Notes under the pieces: model-generated
The model's database searches: none
Seen by the model: only the letters and a program-made list of their open reading frames with translations
Told to the model about the DNA's origin: nothing
Assembly: GCA_940337035.1 (NCBI GenBank)
Contig: CALNHX010007696.1
Coordinates: 1-64,000 of the forward strand
Direction: 5' to 3'
Length of the DNA stretch: 64,000 nt
From: Agriotes lineatus
Taxonomy: Eukaryota; Arthropoda; Insecta; Coleoptera; Elateridae
Position numbers and translations under genes: made by a program
Shown here: one piece after another, positions 46,232-57,247 of the stretch
How positions within the stretch are numbered: position 1 is the first letter of the stretch
How the letters are laid out: each line of letters starts with the position of its first letter

Positions 46232-46534
46232 ATAATAATAATGGTGAGGCACTAACACCCCATGAAGGAGCTTGGCCTGCAAGGCGGAAGGTTAGAGCTT
46301 CCGTATCCTCGCTCTCACACCCGGCTGTCGCGTGTCAAATTCATGACACGTGGTGATGTGGTGAGCACCACGCATTAGACAACCGCATTATTACCCCTTG
46401 TTCTTTCGAACGCAGGTTTCCAATTATTTAAAGCGACTGGGTAGGCCGCCCGCCAGGCATCGATCTGGGATTTGAACTCCAGACTTCCGCGCCGCAGTCC
46501 GATGCTCTAACCATCAGAACCACGCTGGCGTTTT
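46232..46534 (-). mobile_element. tRNA-derived SINE inserted in the LINE 3' UTR
   Basis: On the minus strand the head has TGGTTCTGATGGTTAGAGC (A-box region, about 46524) and GGAGTTCAAATCCC (B-box, about 46470-46483). A body of about 200 bp and a tail of ATT repeats at 46232-46242 follow. A perfect 12-bp duplication, GAAAGTTATATA, flanks it (46220-46231 and 46535-46546). Unrelated in body to the 13-15 kb SINE family. Confidence 0.92.
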
Positions 46535-46724
46535 GAAAGTTATATACTATAATTAAAAAACAACTAATTGTGCTTTAGTTCTAACTATTGTATACTTAGG
46601 TATTTTCTGAGGAGTTTAACGATGTCCTCAATCTATTAGTAATAGTTATTATTGTACACATATGACAGAGTCATGTATAGCATACCTAATGCTGATCTGA
46701 TTTGATTATAATAAAAAAAATTAT

Positions 46725-47387
46725 ATTCTTTTTACAATACTTTTATCTTTCACGCCCATCTTTAAAATATCCTTCGCAATATCTACTTCTTCAGATTGTC
46801 TCCCTTCTTCAGTTGTTCCTTTTACAATCGGTTTCGTATTTTTATAATTTTTATCACTTTTACTCTTTCTGGTATATCTCTTTGCTTGATATTCTCAAGA
46901 TAACATTATTTTCTACCTCTGTTATTTTATCTCATGCCGTTGGTGGTGGGTGCAAGAAGTGTGTGTGGTACCCTTCTTTTTACTCTCATGTGTATCCATC
47001 AGATTTCAGTTCTGTAAATGACAGCTCTTAGGCAGAGGTGGATGCTTTTGAAGTAACTAATGGTTAGGTAACTCCTTCTATAAATTCTTGAATTGTTAGT
47101 ACAAGCTACAAAGTAACTTTGAGTTGGCTATAGAATGAAAATTATCAGTTGTGCGTATTTTTAGCAGTTATGACTTCAATCAACGAACCTTCACTGTTGA
47201 GAAGTTTCTTCAAACATAGAACATTGGACAGAACTTCAAATTTCCAGACACAGAATAAATAATAAAGATTTTTAGAATCTGTTCAAACACAGTTAAGCAA
47301 ACAATTATATTCTGAGAAACATGTTTCCTGGCAAAATAATCTTAAGTTTTGGTAATATTACTTGGCCGGCTAGATCTCCCGACATAT
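46725..47387. other. Intron sequence, no gene recognised
   Basis: T-rich, with one chance open frame at 46702-47031. No repeat terminus seen until the foldback begins. Confidence 0.5.
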
Positions 47388-49480
47388 AGTCCAGTCAAAT
47401 TGTCGAAAATACCTTGTTGTTTTTTTGACAAAACTACTACCCGAAAAGTGAAAATGTATTTTTATAGAAACAAATCCGTAGAATTCAATGAACTACAAAG
47501 TAACAGCTGAATCAGTGCAGAAGTGATTCAAAATGGCTGTCAAAGAACTGAAAAACGGTTTTTTGCATACAAAAATGCACAAAAACAATTACAACATTTT
47601 TTAAAAATATACGATTGTATAGCTTAAAAACAAATAAAACAAGCTTTCGATAGTCAAAATTTATTAATTAGAAAAAAAGTTATCGCCAAAAAACAGCTAA
47701 AAATAGCCGATTCTTCAATTGTTCTTAACTTTTATAAAAAAAAGTATATAACGTTGAAACTTTCAGAAACTATAGAACTCGGTAAGCAGAAAACGCACGT
47801 TTTTGAAATTTGCCAAAATATTGATTATTTTTTGCATACATCAATTTTTCCTAAAAAAATACGTTTTCACAGAAATTGATTTACTCAGGTTGTAGAAGTC
47901 CTACAGCACTCAGCGTAGGCTTATTTTTTTCCTTAAGATTTATGCTATCATATACAGTATTAGCTCCATTTTTTGCACTTGCAAATATGTGCAAATTCAA
48001 TTTTAAAGGTGACCTTTTTTTAAACGCACAAAATGTGGAATATTTTTGTCAATTTTAGTTGTACTGAAATTACATAAGCACCATTCGATAGCTGCCAATT
48101 TTCTCCGAATTTAAAAAAAGATTACTATACGACCCATAGAAGCCGAGGTACTTTTCTTCAAACAATGCTGCACATTCATTTATTAATATTAACGGCTGAC
48201 ATTTGCACACACTTTAGCTGAGGACTTCTAATGTAATATTAAAATTATTTTGCAATTATTGACCGTGTATTATTTATTGCGAACCGGTTTACATTAGGAG
48301 TCGCAAAATGCATGTTCCGTTCAGAGCGGTGCCGTGGCCAGTTGGGGAGAAACTCGGAGTAGGCCGCTCCACTCAGCGATTACTCGGCATGCACAATGTA
48401 CTCAGAATATCCTTCCTTTTTTTAAATTTCTATAGTGATGCTAATAATTATTAAAAAAATCATAATATTAATTCGAAGAATAATTATAGCAACTAATTAT
48501 TTCATTTCTAAACTATCATTAAACATGAAAAATATTTTTATAGGTTTATAAGAAATATTTAAACAAATTATTTACAAGAAATTGTTACATAATATAAACA
48601 TCTATAAAAGTACAAACCCTTGCGTATGAGATAACTATTACTGCAGTTTATTGCCCACCCAGACATAGGCTGACAGAAGACCAACCAAGTATTCTTTGAC
48701 ACACTGGAACTGTGATATAAAATTACACTAACAGCCAGTCTTATAAAGACCACTAATCTGAAGTTAAGTGTATTTTGTTGTTAAAATAAACAAAAGCGCA
48801 TTTAAATTCGTAGAAAGTTGACAGCTATCGAATGGTGCTGATGTAAAAAAATATTCAACACTTTGTGCCCGTAAAGAAGGTCACCCTTCAAATTGAATTT
48901 TCACATATTTGAAAGTGCAATTTATTCGGGCTCATATTGTGTGTGGTAGTATGACTCTTAAGGAAAAATCTAAGCTTACGCTGAATGTTGTAGGGCTTCT
49001 GCAACCTGAGTAAATCAATTTCTGCGAAAACGTATTTTTTTAGGAAACATTGATTTACGCAAAAAATAATCAATCTTTTGGCAAATTTCAAAAACGTGTG
49101 CTTTCTGCTCACCGAGTACTACGTTTTCTGAAAATGTCAACGTCAAAGTTTTGTTTTTAACGTTTTAACTCTGCCATTTTTTGCAGTTTTTTTACGATAA
49201 TTTTTTTTTCTAATTAATCGATTTTGACCATCGAATCTTGTTATATTTGTTTTTCTAAGCTACATAAGCGTATATTTTAAAAACAAAATTAAATTGCTTT
49301 TGTGCATTTTGCAAAAAACCGTTTTTTCATTACTGTGACCGCCATTTTGAATCACTTCTCCACTGATTCAGCTGTTACTACGTAGTTCATTGAATTCTAC
49401 GGATTATTTTCTATAAAAATACATTTTTACCTTTCAGGTAGTATTTTTTTCAAGTAAATATCTAATTTGACTTGACTAAT
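47388..49480. mobile_element. 2-kb foldback element with about 700-bp arms
   Basis: The left arm (about 47388-48125) and right arm (about 48770-49480) are inverted repeats. Shared blocks include CATTTTGAATCACTTCT, TTCATTGAATTCTACGGAT, a GATTTACTCAGGTTG block and GCACCATTCGATAGCTG. Identity looks around 80%. The 640-bp loop has a GC-richer part (48300-48420). No transposase found. Open frames are by-products. Confidence 0.85.
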
Positions 49481-51596
49481 AAGTAACATACCCAATAGGA
49501 GAAAATCTCCAGATTTTCACATTATGTTCGCATAATTTTTACGTTTTTGATGCAAGTGCTTTTTAGGAGAAATATTTTTCAATTCTTATTAATATTTATT
49601 TAAATGGCTTAGAAAAACTCTAATATACCCTGTTAATAAATGGTTTTTACAAAAATCCTATAAATGCTTTTACAGTTGTCTAATTGAGGAGATTTTTCTT
49701 TATATAGTTTACATTTTCTAACAAAACTTCCTTGTCGGTAAATAATAAAAAAACTAAAGAAATAATTAATATTTTATATTATTTCTTCCAATTATAAATG
49801 TTTATGGTCTTCACCTAAAAATATTTAATTATAAACTAAAGTATAGTGATGTGAAATTATGAAAAACGTTTAAAAATTGAAAAATTATATGTATTTTAGC
49901 TAAAGTTAAAGAAAAATAAGCGTTTCCTGACGTTGAGATTGTTCAGTTAGCTAAGACTAACTCAAAAAATCTCATTGAAATCTTACTTAATTTCCGAAAA
50001 ATAGCATTTTTTGTGGATTTTGACAATTTAAAAAAATGCCATTTTCTAAATAAGTAGAAATCACCACACAGGGGCTAAATAGGTTTCTAGACAAGCACAA
50101 CTTACTGTCGTAAAAAGTTTTTTTGAAAAATTGGAACTGAAAAACTTTCTCACATGCCTACTTTTTGACGGTCACTCTATAGTCTATAGAGTGAGCACTT
50201 TAAAAAAAATTCAATTTTGTCTACTTTTGCTTAAGTACGAAATAGATAAAAGTAGTAATTTTCACATAGCGCAGGCTTTGTCCTTGACAAAAATGAGACC
50301 CAACAGGTACAGGATAAATGTTATAAAAGCGACAAAAATGGACAAAAAGTTCTAACTAAAGGCCTTTACATAATATTTGTTTAAATGCAGTGACCACGAT
50401 AACCTTGTATCTAAAAGTAGGGCTAAGTATTTTATAGGTTTGCTACACATATAATATTAATGAACCATTTATTAAACCAGTTGAAAACGGTGTTAACACT
50501 ATTTTATACTTGGTTTATATGTTGCTGCCTTTGTTATACAAAGCGATATTGATTGTTTGTGTTCTTAGAAGTCGTGCACTAAATATGAAAGGACATAATA
50601 CTTAGAATTAATTTTTGTTGGACACCAAAGTTTATACTTCTTATATCAGAGAATAATGTATTTATTCTAATCGTGAATTTCTGTGAGTAGGAAAATGTTC
50701 AATAATATGATATACGAATAGATAAGGTGAAGAATAATCCTTTAACCCCCAATTCTACTAAAAGTCTGAGCAATGTTCAGGAATACTGTAGCTGTGTAGA
50801 TCTTATTTACAAATCCAGTTTCTATGTGTTGACTATTCTAGAAAGATGGTGATTTTTCGTATTAGTAGTTTGATATTATAGAGTGCGTTCAAAAAAAAAG
50901 ATCATTTGCAGCATGCCATGATCAAATTGAAATTTGCCGTAACTTGAGATATACCCATTGAAGCAAATGAATTACCATAAGTCAGAGAGAACTAAATTAC
51001 ATCTTGACCTTAAACTATTTTCCTAAGCATATACAAAACACTTAACAAAAATAATTTTTATTGACCGTTATGGTTATTACACTCGTTGTTGTGTACATGC
51101 CATCTTATTTTCTTTTTTGTTTGATACAATTAAGCATTAAGTGTTAACTTTTAGCTCTCACAGTTACAGATGTTTTTATAAACAAAATGCTATCTGACAT
51201 TCACCTTCAGACTTACGTTAAGACTATATATTTTATCTTTCTTTCCAAGGCCTACCCTAAATGAGTTCTTTTCTTAACACACAGGATAGCATTTGCAGTC
51301 AGAAAATGTCATACGCGGCTGTTAATAATCTTTTTGGCCTTTATGCGACTTGACTAGGTTTCTGAAACACGAATGCATGTGCGTGTTTTCAAGTTTTGGA
51401 ACATACCCTATTCGGTAAGGCATACTAATGCATTTTTGAGAAAATCGTACGACACTCATTAATAATGGCCAATAGAAAAATTAGTTCACGAGCCGTAACC
51501 AAGACAATAAAAAATTTTCTTGGAAATTTTTTGTAGGTAGATCAGCCTAACTGTGAGGGCTTGTATCGTTACGATTTTCTTACCGAATCTGCATTC
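49481..51596. other. Intron sequence, no gene recognised
   Basis: AT-rich with only short chance frames. No tandem array or transposon end supported. Confidence 0.5.
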
Positions 51597-51732
51597 GAGC
51601 ATTAATTCATATCCGGAAATTATTTTCGTGCATTCCAACAACGTCCTAATTTGCCCTCGCGTCCCGCTCGTGCAAATTAATGCGACGTTGTTGGACCGCA
51701 CTCAAAAAAATTTCCGGAAAGAATTAATGCTC
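51597..51732. repeat. Palindrome of 136 bp
   Basis: GAGCATTAATTC at the left end mirrors GAATTAATGCTC at the right. CCGGAAATTATTTTCGTGC and AACAACGTC are also mirrored, with a few mismatches. The loop is about 20 bp and GC-rich. It may be a small MITE. No target duplication was assigned. Confidence 0.8.
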
Positions 51733-52837
51733 GTATGAGATTATATGTGATAATTTTTAATTATCAGATTTAGTGTCAAGTTACGTTCTAATGATTTCGT
51801 AAAACAAAATTAAACTTTAAAATTGTTAAGGGAGATAATTATATCAATTATTATAAGAAAAGCATGATTTTTATGTAGTATGAATAAAAATCATTTTGTC
51901 GTAATATATAATTTAATGAATAGACGTTTCGCTAATAGTATTAGCTTCTTCAGTACTTAAGTTACATTATAAAAAGTAGAAAATTGCAAGGCTGAAATAG
52001 GAAAAATCCAAATTTAGATAAGCGAACACATAAAATTAACCTTTACTTGCGTACTTACTTGTATTATGGAAGTCAAAAACAAATAAATTGCGACATATAA
52101 AGTTACTACATTTTAAAAGCAGACAATACAAGGAATATTATCATATTCCATAATTAAAATTAACGAAATGAACAAGTACGTCTTGAAGGCAAGCAACGTA
52201 ATATGAGAATGCAAGGTTGTTGCTTATTTGTTATCCGTAATGCGCAGAGTGTAAAATTTGAATCTGTTATTTGACATGTACAGGGTCGTATTTAATTAAA
52301 ATTATGAATTCTCAAAGTCAAGCACAGTTAGAAGTTAATTTTATTTTTATATATAATAGCAGAACATAAATTATTCATTTGTAATAATTTAATATTGTGC
52401 CTACCCTGAAGATCTCGCAGATTTTGTGCAGTATCACCCAGATGCAATTGAATGGCTAAGAAATCTATATATTGATATGTATAGATTTATTTCTTTGCAG
52501 CAACTTTTTCGCTGTTAGTTTTGTAATTAGTTTTTGTTGTACAATTTTATTTTGTGTAATTTTATTTATTCGTTTATTATATACTATGTCGCATTGTAAT
52601 CGTAAACCCATACGCTAAATAAAATAAATAAAACTTGGGTACTGTGCAGTTTCTTTTATTTATCCTGATTTTTTAATGTACTGGATATTATCTCTTGCAT
52701 TACTACATAAAGAAGTTGAGATGATCTGCCATATTAGTGTTGGTTTTTATTTAGAGTTTTAAAATAAATTGCAATTTTGGCTCAAGTCTGTAGTCATATT
52801 CACCTGCACATTTAACGCATCCCATTAATTTTAGTCG
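51733..52837. other. Intron sequence with an isolated Penelope-like end motif
   Basis: No gene recognised. It contains the hammerhead-like motif at 51923-51953 and an AT-rich stretch with AATAAAATAAATAAA near 52617. Confidence 0.5.
51923..51953 (-). ncRNA. Hammerhead-like core motif, isolated
   Basis: On the minus strand CTGAAGA, then A, then GCTAAT-ACT-ATTAGC (a 6-bp stem with 3-base loop), then GAAACGTC. Both hammerhead core boxes (CUGANGA and GAAA) are intact, with one unpaired base before the stem. The usual third stem is not obvious. It is the best-preserved such motif in the window. Confidence 0.42.
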
Positions 52838-53105
52838 TTGGGCTTTTCACTCCAGTTATTCTGGGTATACTTTGGCCACATATTTAGAAACACCAAATAT
52901 AACTGGCTACAATTAATTGTTGAGGGAAAGATTGAAGGGAAGCGTGGCATAGGACGCAAAAGATTTTCGTGGCTCAGGAATTTACGCGACTGGTTCAATA
53001 TCAGACATGCTGGCCCTTATACACTTGGCACAAGATAGAGAGGAGTTCCAAATGATGGTCGCCAACCTCCAGTGAAAGGAGAAGGCACCCTAAGAAGAAG
53101 AATTC
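52838..53105 (+). pseudogene. LINE reverse transcriptase C-terminal tail (second type)
   Basis: The plus strand reads YFGHIFRNTKYNWLQLIVEG, then KIEGKRGIGRKRFSWLRNLR and DWFNIRHAG. This is the YFGHxxR...LxxxIxEGKIEGKRGxGRxxxSWLxNIRDW signature of the end of many insect and other LINE polymerases. A stop near 53036 precedes a shifted last part (EFQMMVANLQ). 5'-truncated. Confidence 0.85.
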
Positions 53106-55019
53106 TGGGTCCGCAATATATAGTTTTAATTTCAGTGTTGGACTTTCCCAAACTTATATTCCTCCTATTACATTTTTGAGTACTTTTCTCATACATACAA
53201 TGTTAACTGATCTGCATGTGTTGTTGTCCACACCTCTTGTTGTTCACTCCCGTACGGAACCTGGCCTAATCGTATAACATAAAATCGTTGCTCTCTTTCT
53301 TTGTTTGCATCTTTGTTTGCTATATCCTCCGAATATACTGGACCGATTAAGTTGTATGATGGCTTAAAGGATTTCTCATTTTTAGACTTAGATCGTAGAC
53401 CGGTTTTAATTTTCAAAAAAAGTACGAAAAAGATTTAATTTAATTAAATCATCTAAGCAGAGTCTGTCGTATTTTAATTTATCAATTGCCCTTTTGTATA
53501 ATAATGTCAATAATTACTTTTTGAAATAGCTCCTGAAAACTTTACAGGGGTGGGTTCTTTCATCTAGTTACTTGTTTCTGAAAAATTGATTTTCTAATAC
53601 TTCAAATGTGATTTGTCTCACAAGTCACAACTTATGTCAACCGAATGTCAAAAGAACTTTAAAATTCTAATGACAAATGCCCAATCTTTTGAGCGGTACA
53701 CAATGATATTAAATAACACAGTAAGTTCTTGTCTCTTAATTAATTTCACCTTTTTAATGTCTTTATTTATTTTCTAGTTAGGATTTGATAAGAAATCACC
53801 CACATTGAATATTTTCCTGACACAACGTTCAAAACAGCAACCTATTTTTGATCTACAACTCGACCCATTTAAGCAGCTTTTTGCAATGCACTGCTCACAG
53901 ACAAACCACCAGTCCCAATCGTCGTCCAATATTAGCAAACTACCAATTCTTGACAGCAACCAGCCAAGAGAACAAAGCTGAACATCCACCTGCCACAGTA
54001 ACCACTTCCTGAAATGCACCTTCTCGCTTCAATGACACCCTTTTGGAACCTCCAATCAACAACAAATAAATTGTCGTAATCCCATTTTGATTTATGTTAT
54101 ATGTCAAATGTATTTTCCTAAATAAAGCTGTCCCTCCTCAATTATTCACTTGTATATAACAAATTTTCTATCCATTTTGTTTTACCACATAGCAATTATC
54201 TTCTTTAGTTAATTCTTCGCTTGTCTTAATTATTTCTTAATATTTCACTTTTTATTCACCACGTAGATTTAGATTTTACCCTTTTTATATTAGCCAAACA
54301 TTCTCTCAATAAAACAGAGTTATATTCAATATTTGAATTAAACCAAACTCGTTATTTTACATACTTTTTAGTTTGCTATTTTTCAATAATCGAAAACAAA
54401 TTTTCTAACCTACTACATTTTCATTATTTATGCCTTCTAGTCTTATCTATCTTCATTTAAACCTACTAAATATTATATTATATCTAAATTAACATTTGTC
54501 ATTGATTTTCAAACTGTATTTTATTAAATTCTATTTTATTTTCAATCCACCTGTAATTTTCAAATAGCTATGTTTCAGACACAAATCTACCTTATCCCCA
54601 AATAAATCCGAACCATTTTCATCTCATTGTAATATCCCAATTTTAACAAATTTTAATTCAAACCATATTAAGCTTGTATCATAACAATATATTCTACTTA
54701 ACAAAGATGAATTCTCGGTAGATTTAGAGAAACGTTGGTTGTCCGTTCTTAAACATCAGATCAAGTAGGTAGTGAACAATCAGTGCCAAGCAATTTATTG
54801 GAGGTTGGTACCTAGCTTTTCAGCCCCAGTAAAAAGTTAAGGTTTCCTTGTTTTTTTTAGATTTAATTGGTAATTCATTAATAACGAAGACAGATTGTTT
54901 CTCGAAACGTTCGATTTTTAATACGAAATGCCCACTAAACAGTTGAATGTGATATTTTCACTATTACAATACTTTCTTCGTCTTTTAGGCGAAGTTAATA
55001 ATAGATATTTATGTATTTA
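53106..55019. other. Intron sequence, no gene recognised
   Basis: AT-rich. Chance frames only (for example 53774-54019 minus, rich in W and C). No repeat boundary supported. Confidence 0.5.
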
Positions 55020-55126
55020 GTGTGTAAAGAGAGCCATTTTGGTATGAAGATGCAAGTTTCGTGCCGAGCGGGAGCGAGGCGCGAAAAAGCAACCGAATAC
55101 CAAAATGGCTCTTTACACTCGAAATA
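55020..55126. repeat. Hairpin with GC-rich loop
   Basis: GTGTAAAGAGAGCCATTTTG is mirrored by CAAAATGGCTCTTTACAC (one extra A on the left). The loop is GC-rich (GTGCCGAGCGGGAGCGAGGC). It resembles palindromic MITEs of insects, but no terminus is defined. Confidence 0.75.
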
Positions 55127-55136
55127 CATACAAAAT

Positions 55137-55620
55137 TTTTTCTACGGTCCTAAATAAATAACAAAATTGTTAAATAATTGAAATTTCGATACACACCACT
55201 TGATGAAGTCGTTGTACCGCCGTTCATAAAGGCCGCGCGATTTGGCCGGCAACAACACTCGTTGGTTGCTGTCTGGGTCGCTTCAAATACTTCAAGCGGG
55301 GTGCAATTACCTTCAGAGTCCATTTTCAACTTCACAAAAACTCACAAACTCAATAAAACTGTTGTGTGATGATGGACGCGCCGTGATGCAATTGTCAATA
55401 ATTTTAGCCAGTTCCAAAAAAATGACAAATTAAATTAATAATCAGGTTAGCCATGGCGATGCGTAAAGTAAAATGAAGTGACGCGATTATTTCATTAAGA
55501 CATTGTTTACGTGGTTGCGATGCTAAAATGGTTACTAGGGAAAAAATGTGTGAATCGCTAACTTTTCGCATTGACAGTGAGCGCTTAATAGTCAGTTTTA
55601 AAGGTGACCGTAGAAAAAAA
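55137..55620. mobile_element. Element-like segment bounded by a short inverted repeat
   Basis: TTTTTTCTACGGTC at about 55137-55150 is mirrored by GACCGTAGAAAAAA at about 55606-55619. The 480 bp between includes the recombinase-like fragment and a CpG-richer stretch. Whether this is one mobile unit is inference. Confidence 0.4.
55150..55335 (-). pseudogene. Tyrosine-recombinase-like (Crypton-type) N-terminal fragment
   Basis: The minus strand from a methionine at about 55322 reads MDSEGNCTPLEVFEATQTAT. In a frame one base off it then reads LLPAKSRGLYERRYNDFIKW. The latter is the LLPxKSxxxYExxYxxFxxW pattern that opens the core-binding domain of a protein family common in insects and linked to Crypton/KCTD1-like tyrosine recombinases. 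An indel near the CC repeat separates the two. No catalytic domain follows. The family link is from pattern memory. It could equally be the first exon of a domesticated gene on the minus strand. Confidence 0.4.
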
Positions 55621-55857
55621 TATATAACAGCAATGCACTACTAACATATCATTGGTAAAATAACCACCTGTTTCCGCGGAATCGCATAATATATAATACG
55701 ATTCGTAGGGTCCTGGTCGTGATCCTCAATACTATTTCAACTACAATAATTAAAAATAAATTATAACATATCCTCAAAAAGCTTTGTATTTCTTGTTTTC
55801 GCTTTTATGTGGGCTACATTCACTATCTTTATCTGAATCATAACCATATTTCTTATA

Positions 55858-56212
55858 AAGGGTGTTTTTTAGAGGCGGAGAACTTTAAATTGAAATAAAA
55901 CACAGAAAAATGTTTTTAATATCCATTAAATTGGCTTTATTTGAAAGATAAGTTTTTGGCATTACTGTTTGAATATGATTTCGGGCATGTGACCGCCGCG
56001 GCTGGCGCGTACATTGCGTAATCTGGAGGTCCAATTTTCACACACTCTTCGCAGTAAATCAGGCTATATTTCGGCAATAACGCGTCGATTGTTGGCTTTC
56101 AAGTGCTCAATTGTTTCCGGTTTATCAGCGTAGACATGCGACTTTACATATCCCCAAAGAAAATAATCTAATGGCGTCAAATCGCACGAACGAGGTGGCC
56201 AGTTAACAGATT
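55858..56212 (-). mobile_element. Mariner-type transposon 3' fragment
   Basis: The plus strand begins AGGGTGTTTTTTAGAGG, a terminus I associate with an abundant insect mariner group. The transposase C-terminus reads toward it on the minus strand. The 5' half of the element is missing. It ends where a 25-bp tandem repeat starts. Confidence 0.8.
55962..56212 (-). pseudogene. Mariner-type transposase C-terminus
   Basis: The minus strand reads NWPPRSCDLTPLDYFLWGYV then KSHVYADKPETIEHLKAN. This contains the third catalytic aspartate of the DDE triad (CDLTPLDYFLWG) and the following helices. An in-frame TAG at 56064-56066 interrupts it. It ends with a natural-looking TAA at 55962-55964. The first two catalytic residues are not in the fragment. 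Confidence 0.85.
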
Positions 56213-56275
56213 CATTTCGTGGATCAGTTAACAGATTCATTTCGTGGATCAGTTAGCAGATTCATTTCGTGAACA
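56201..56275. repeat. Three 25-bp tandem copies
   Basis: AGTTAACAGATTCATTTCGT plus GGATC is repeated exactly at 56201 and 56226 and with three changes at 56251. The first unit overlaps the truncation point of the mariner transposase, so the expansion involves transposon sequence. Confidence 0.95.
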
Positions 56276-56917
56276 GAAGTTATAGTATTTAACATTACTA
56301 GCTTGGTAAGAGGGTTTTTACTGGCGGACAGTCACCTTCTGGAGCCAGTAAAACTCGTTACCTTGTGTGTATTGTTGAATATTTTATTTGTTGCTCACTT
56401 GTAAATAACTATAAATTTACCATTTATTCACAATGTCAAACTGACAAGCAACGAAATTCATCAATATGACACATACTAAGGAAGACAACTCTGGCTTTGC
56501 ACGCTATTATTTATCTACGAGCACGCTTGTAATTTTACTGGATAGCCAGTATAGTATATTACATACCGAGGTGGGAAATGTTTCATGACGCGCAGCGTCT
56601 CGGTTAACTACTTAATCTCTCGACAGGAATGAAACTTTTCACCGTGGTATGTATACTATTTTATTCGCAATCATCTAATTTTAAAAATTACAACTGAATT
56701 CTGAAATATTATATTATTCATCAGTATGCGGTTTGAACTGAATGATAGTAGAACTGAAACCAATATTCGCAGGTATTACTGTTGGACGTTATTTGAACAT
56801 TATCATAGTGTCTATATGGTATACATCGCCATCATGTTAATGGCAAGACTTAGCAACTAATTCATGTATTTATATTTCCACACTTCAGTTTACTAACGTG
56901 TTAACTTCTGTTTCCAG
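56276..56917 (+). other. Last part of the KChIP intron
   Basis: No element recognised. A pyrimidine-rich tract and TTCTGTTTCCAG form the acceptor. A branch-point-like TACTAACG at 56891-56898 matches the consensus and lies 20 bases upstream. Confidence 0.6.
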
Positions 56918-57247
56918 GATTTACTGGTAACGTTATCAACTCTCCTGCGGGGTTCCGTTTATGAACGCTTAAGATGGACGTTCAAGCTATACGACATCAA
57001 CGGCGACGGCTGCATCAGCAGAGGGGAGCTGTCGGAGATTGTGACAGCAGTCCACGACCTGATAGGGCGCCGTGGTCACTCTAACCACGCAGAGGATGAG
57101 CGCAAGACGCGAGAGCAGGTGGACAGAGTCTTCCGGAAGCTGGACCTGAACCAGGACGGCGTCATCACCATAGAGGAGTTCATGGAATCGTGCCTCAAAG
57201 ACGATGTGATCACTAGGTCTCTGCAGATGTTCGACACGGTGCTATGA
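56918..57247 (+). CDS. KChIP terminal exon (EF-hands 3 and 4)
   Basis: Encodes the C-terminal 109 residues of the Ca2+ sensor. It starts DLLVTLSTLLRGSVYERLRW, completing EF-hand 2 and its exit helix. EF-hand 3 has a canonical loop DINGDGCISRGE (residues about 26-37) and EF-hand 4 DLNQDGVITIEE (about 76-87), each with the acidic 1, 3, 5 and 12 positions that bind Ca2+. It ends SLQMFDTVL and TGA at 57245-57247. Phase matches the exon at 28111-28181. The linker between EF3 and EF4 (GRRGHSNHAEDERK) is the least conserved part, as usual in the family. All of this is in one exon, whereas I recall vertebrate genes splitting it. Base composition is markedly GC-richer than the surroundings, as expected for a conserved coding exon. 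Confidence 0.96.
   Translation, partial: DLLVTLSTLLRGSVYERLRWTFKLYDINGDGCISRGELSEIVTAVHDLIGRRGHSNHAEDERKTREQVDRVFRKLDLNQDGVITIEEFMESCLKDDVITRSLQMFDTVL

Larger units (their letters stand above)
42333..46724 (+). mobile_element. Jockey-type non-LTR retrotransposon, copy B (nearly complete, dead)
   Basis: Contains ORF1 (42333-43523), ORF2 (43510 to about 46146), a 3' UTR split by a SINE, and an A-rich end (ATAATAAAAAAAATT, about 46710-46724). Only a few lesions are visible, so it is younger than copy A. It lies in the sense direction within the KChIP intron. The 5' UTR start is not fixed. Confidence 0.92.
28182..56917 (+). other. 28.7-kb KChIP intron packed with mobile elements
   Basis: The donor GTGAGTACA at 28182 and acceptor TGTTTCCAG ending at 56917 join two exons in the same phase with no missing conserved residue, so no intermediate exon is expected. 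The intron holds at least a dozen insertions, listed separately. Segments 28182-29827 and 31292-32898 show nothing recognisable to me. Confidence 0.88.
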
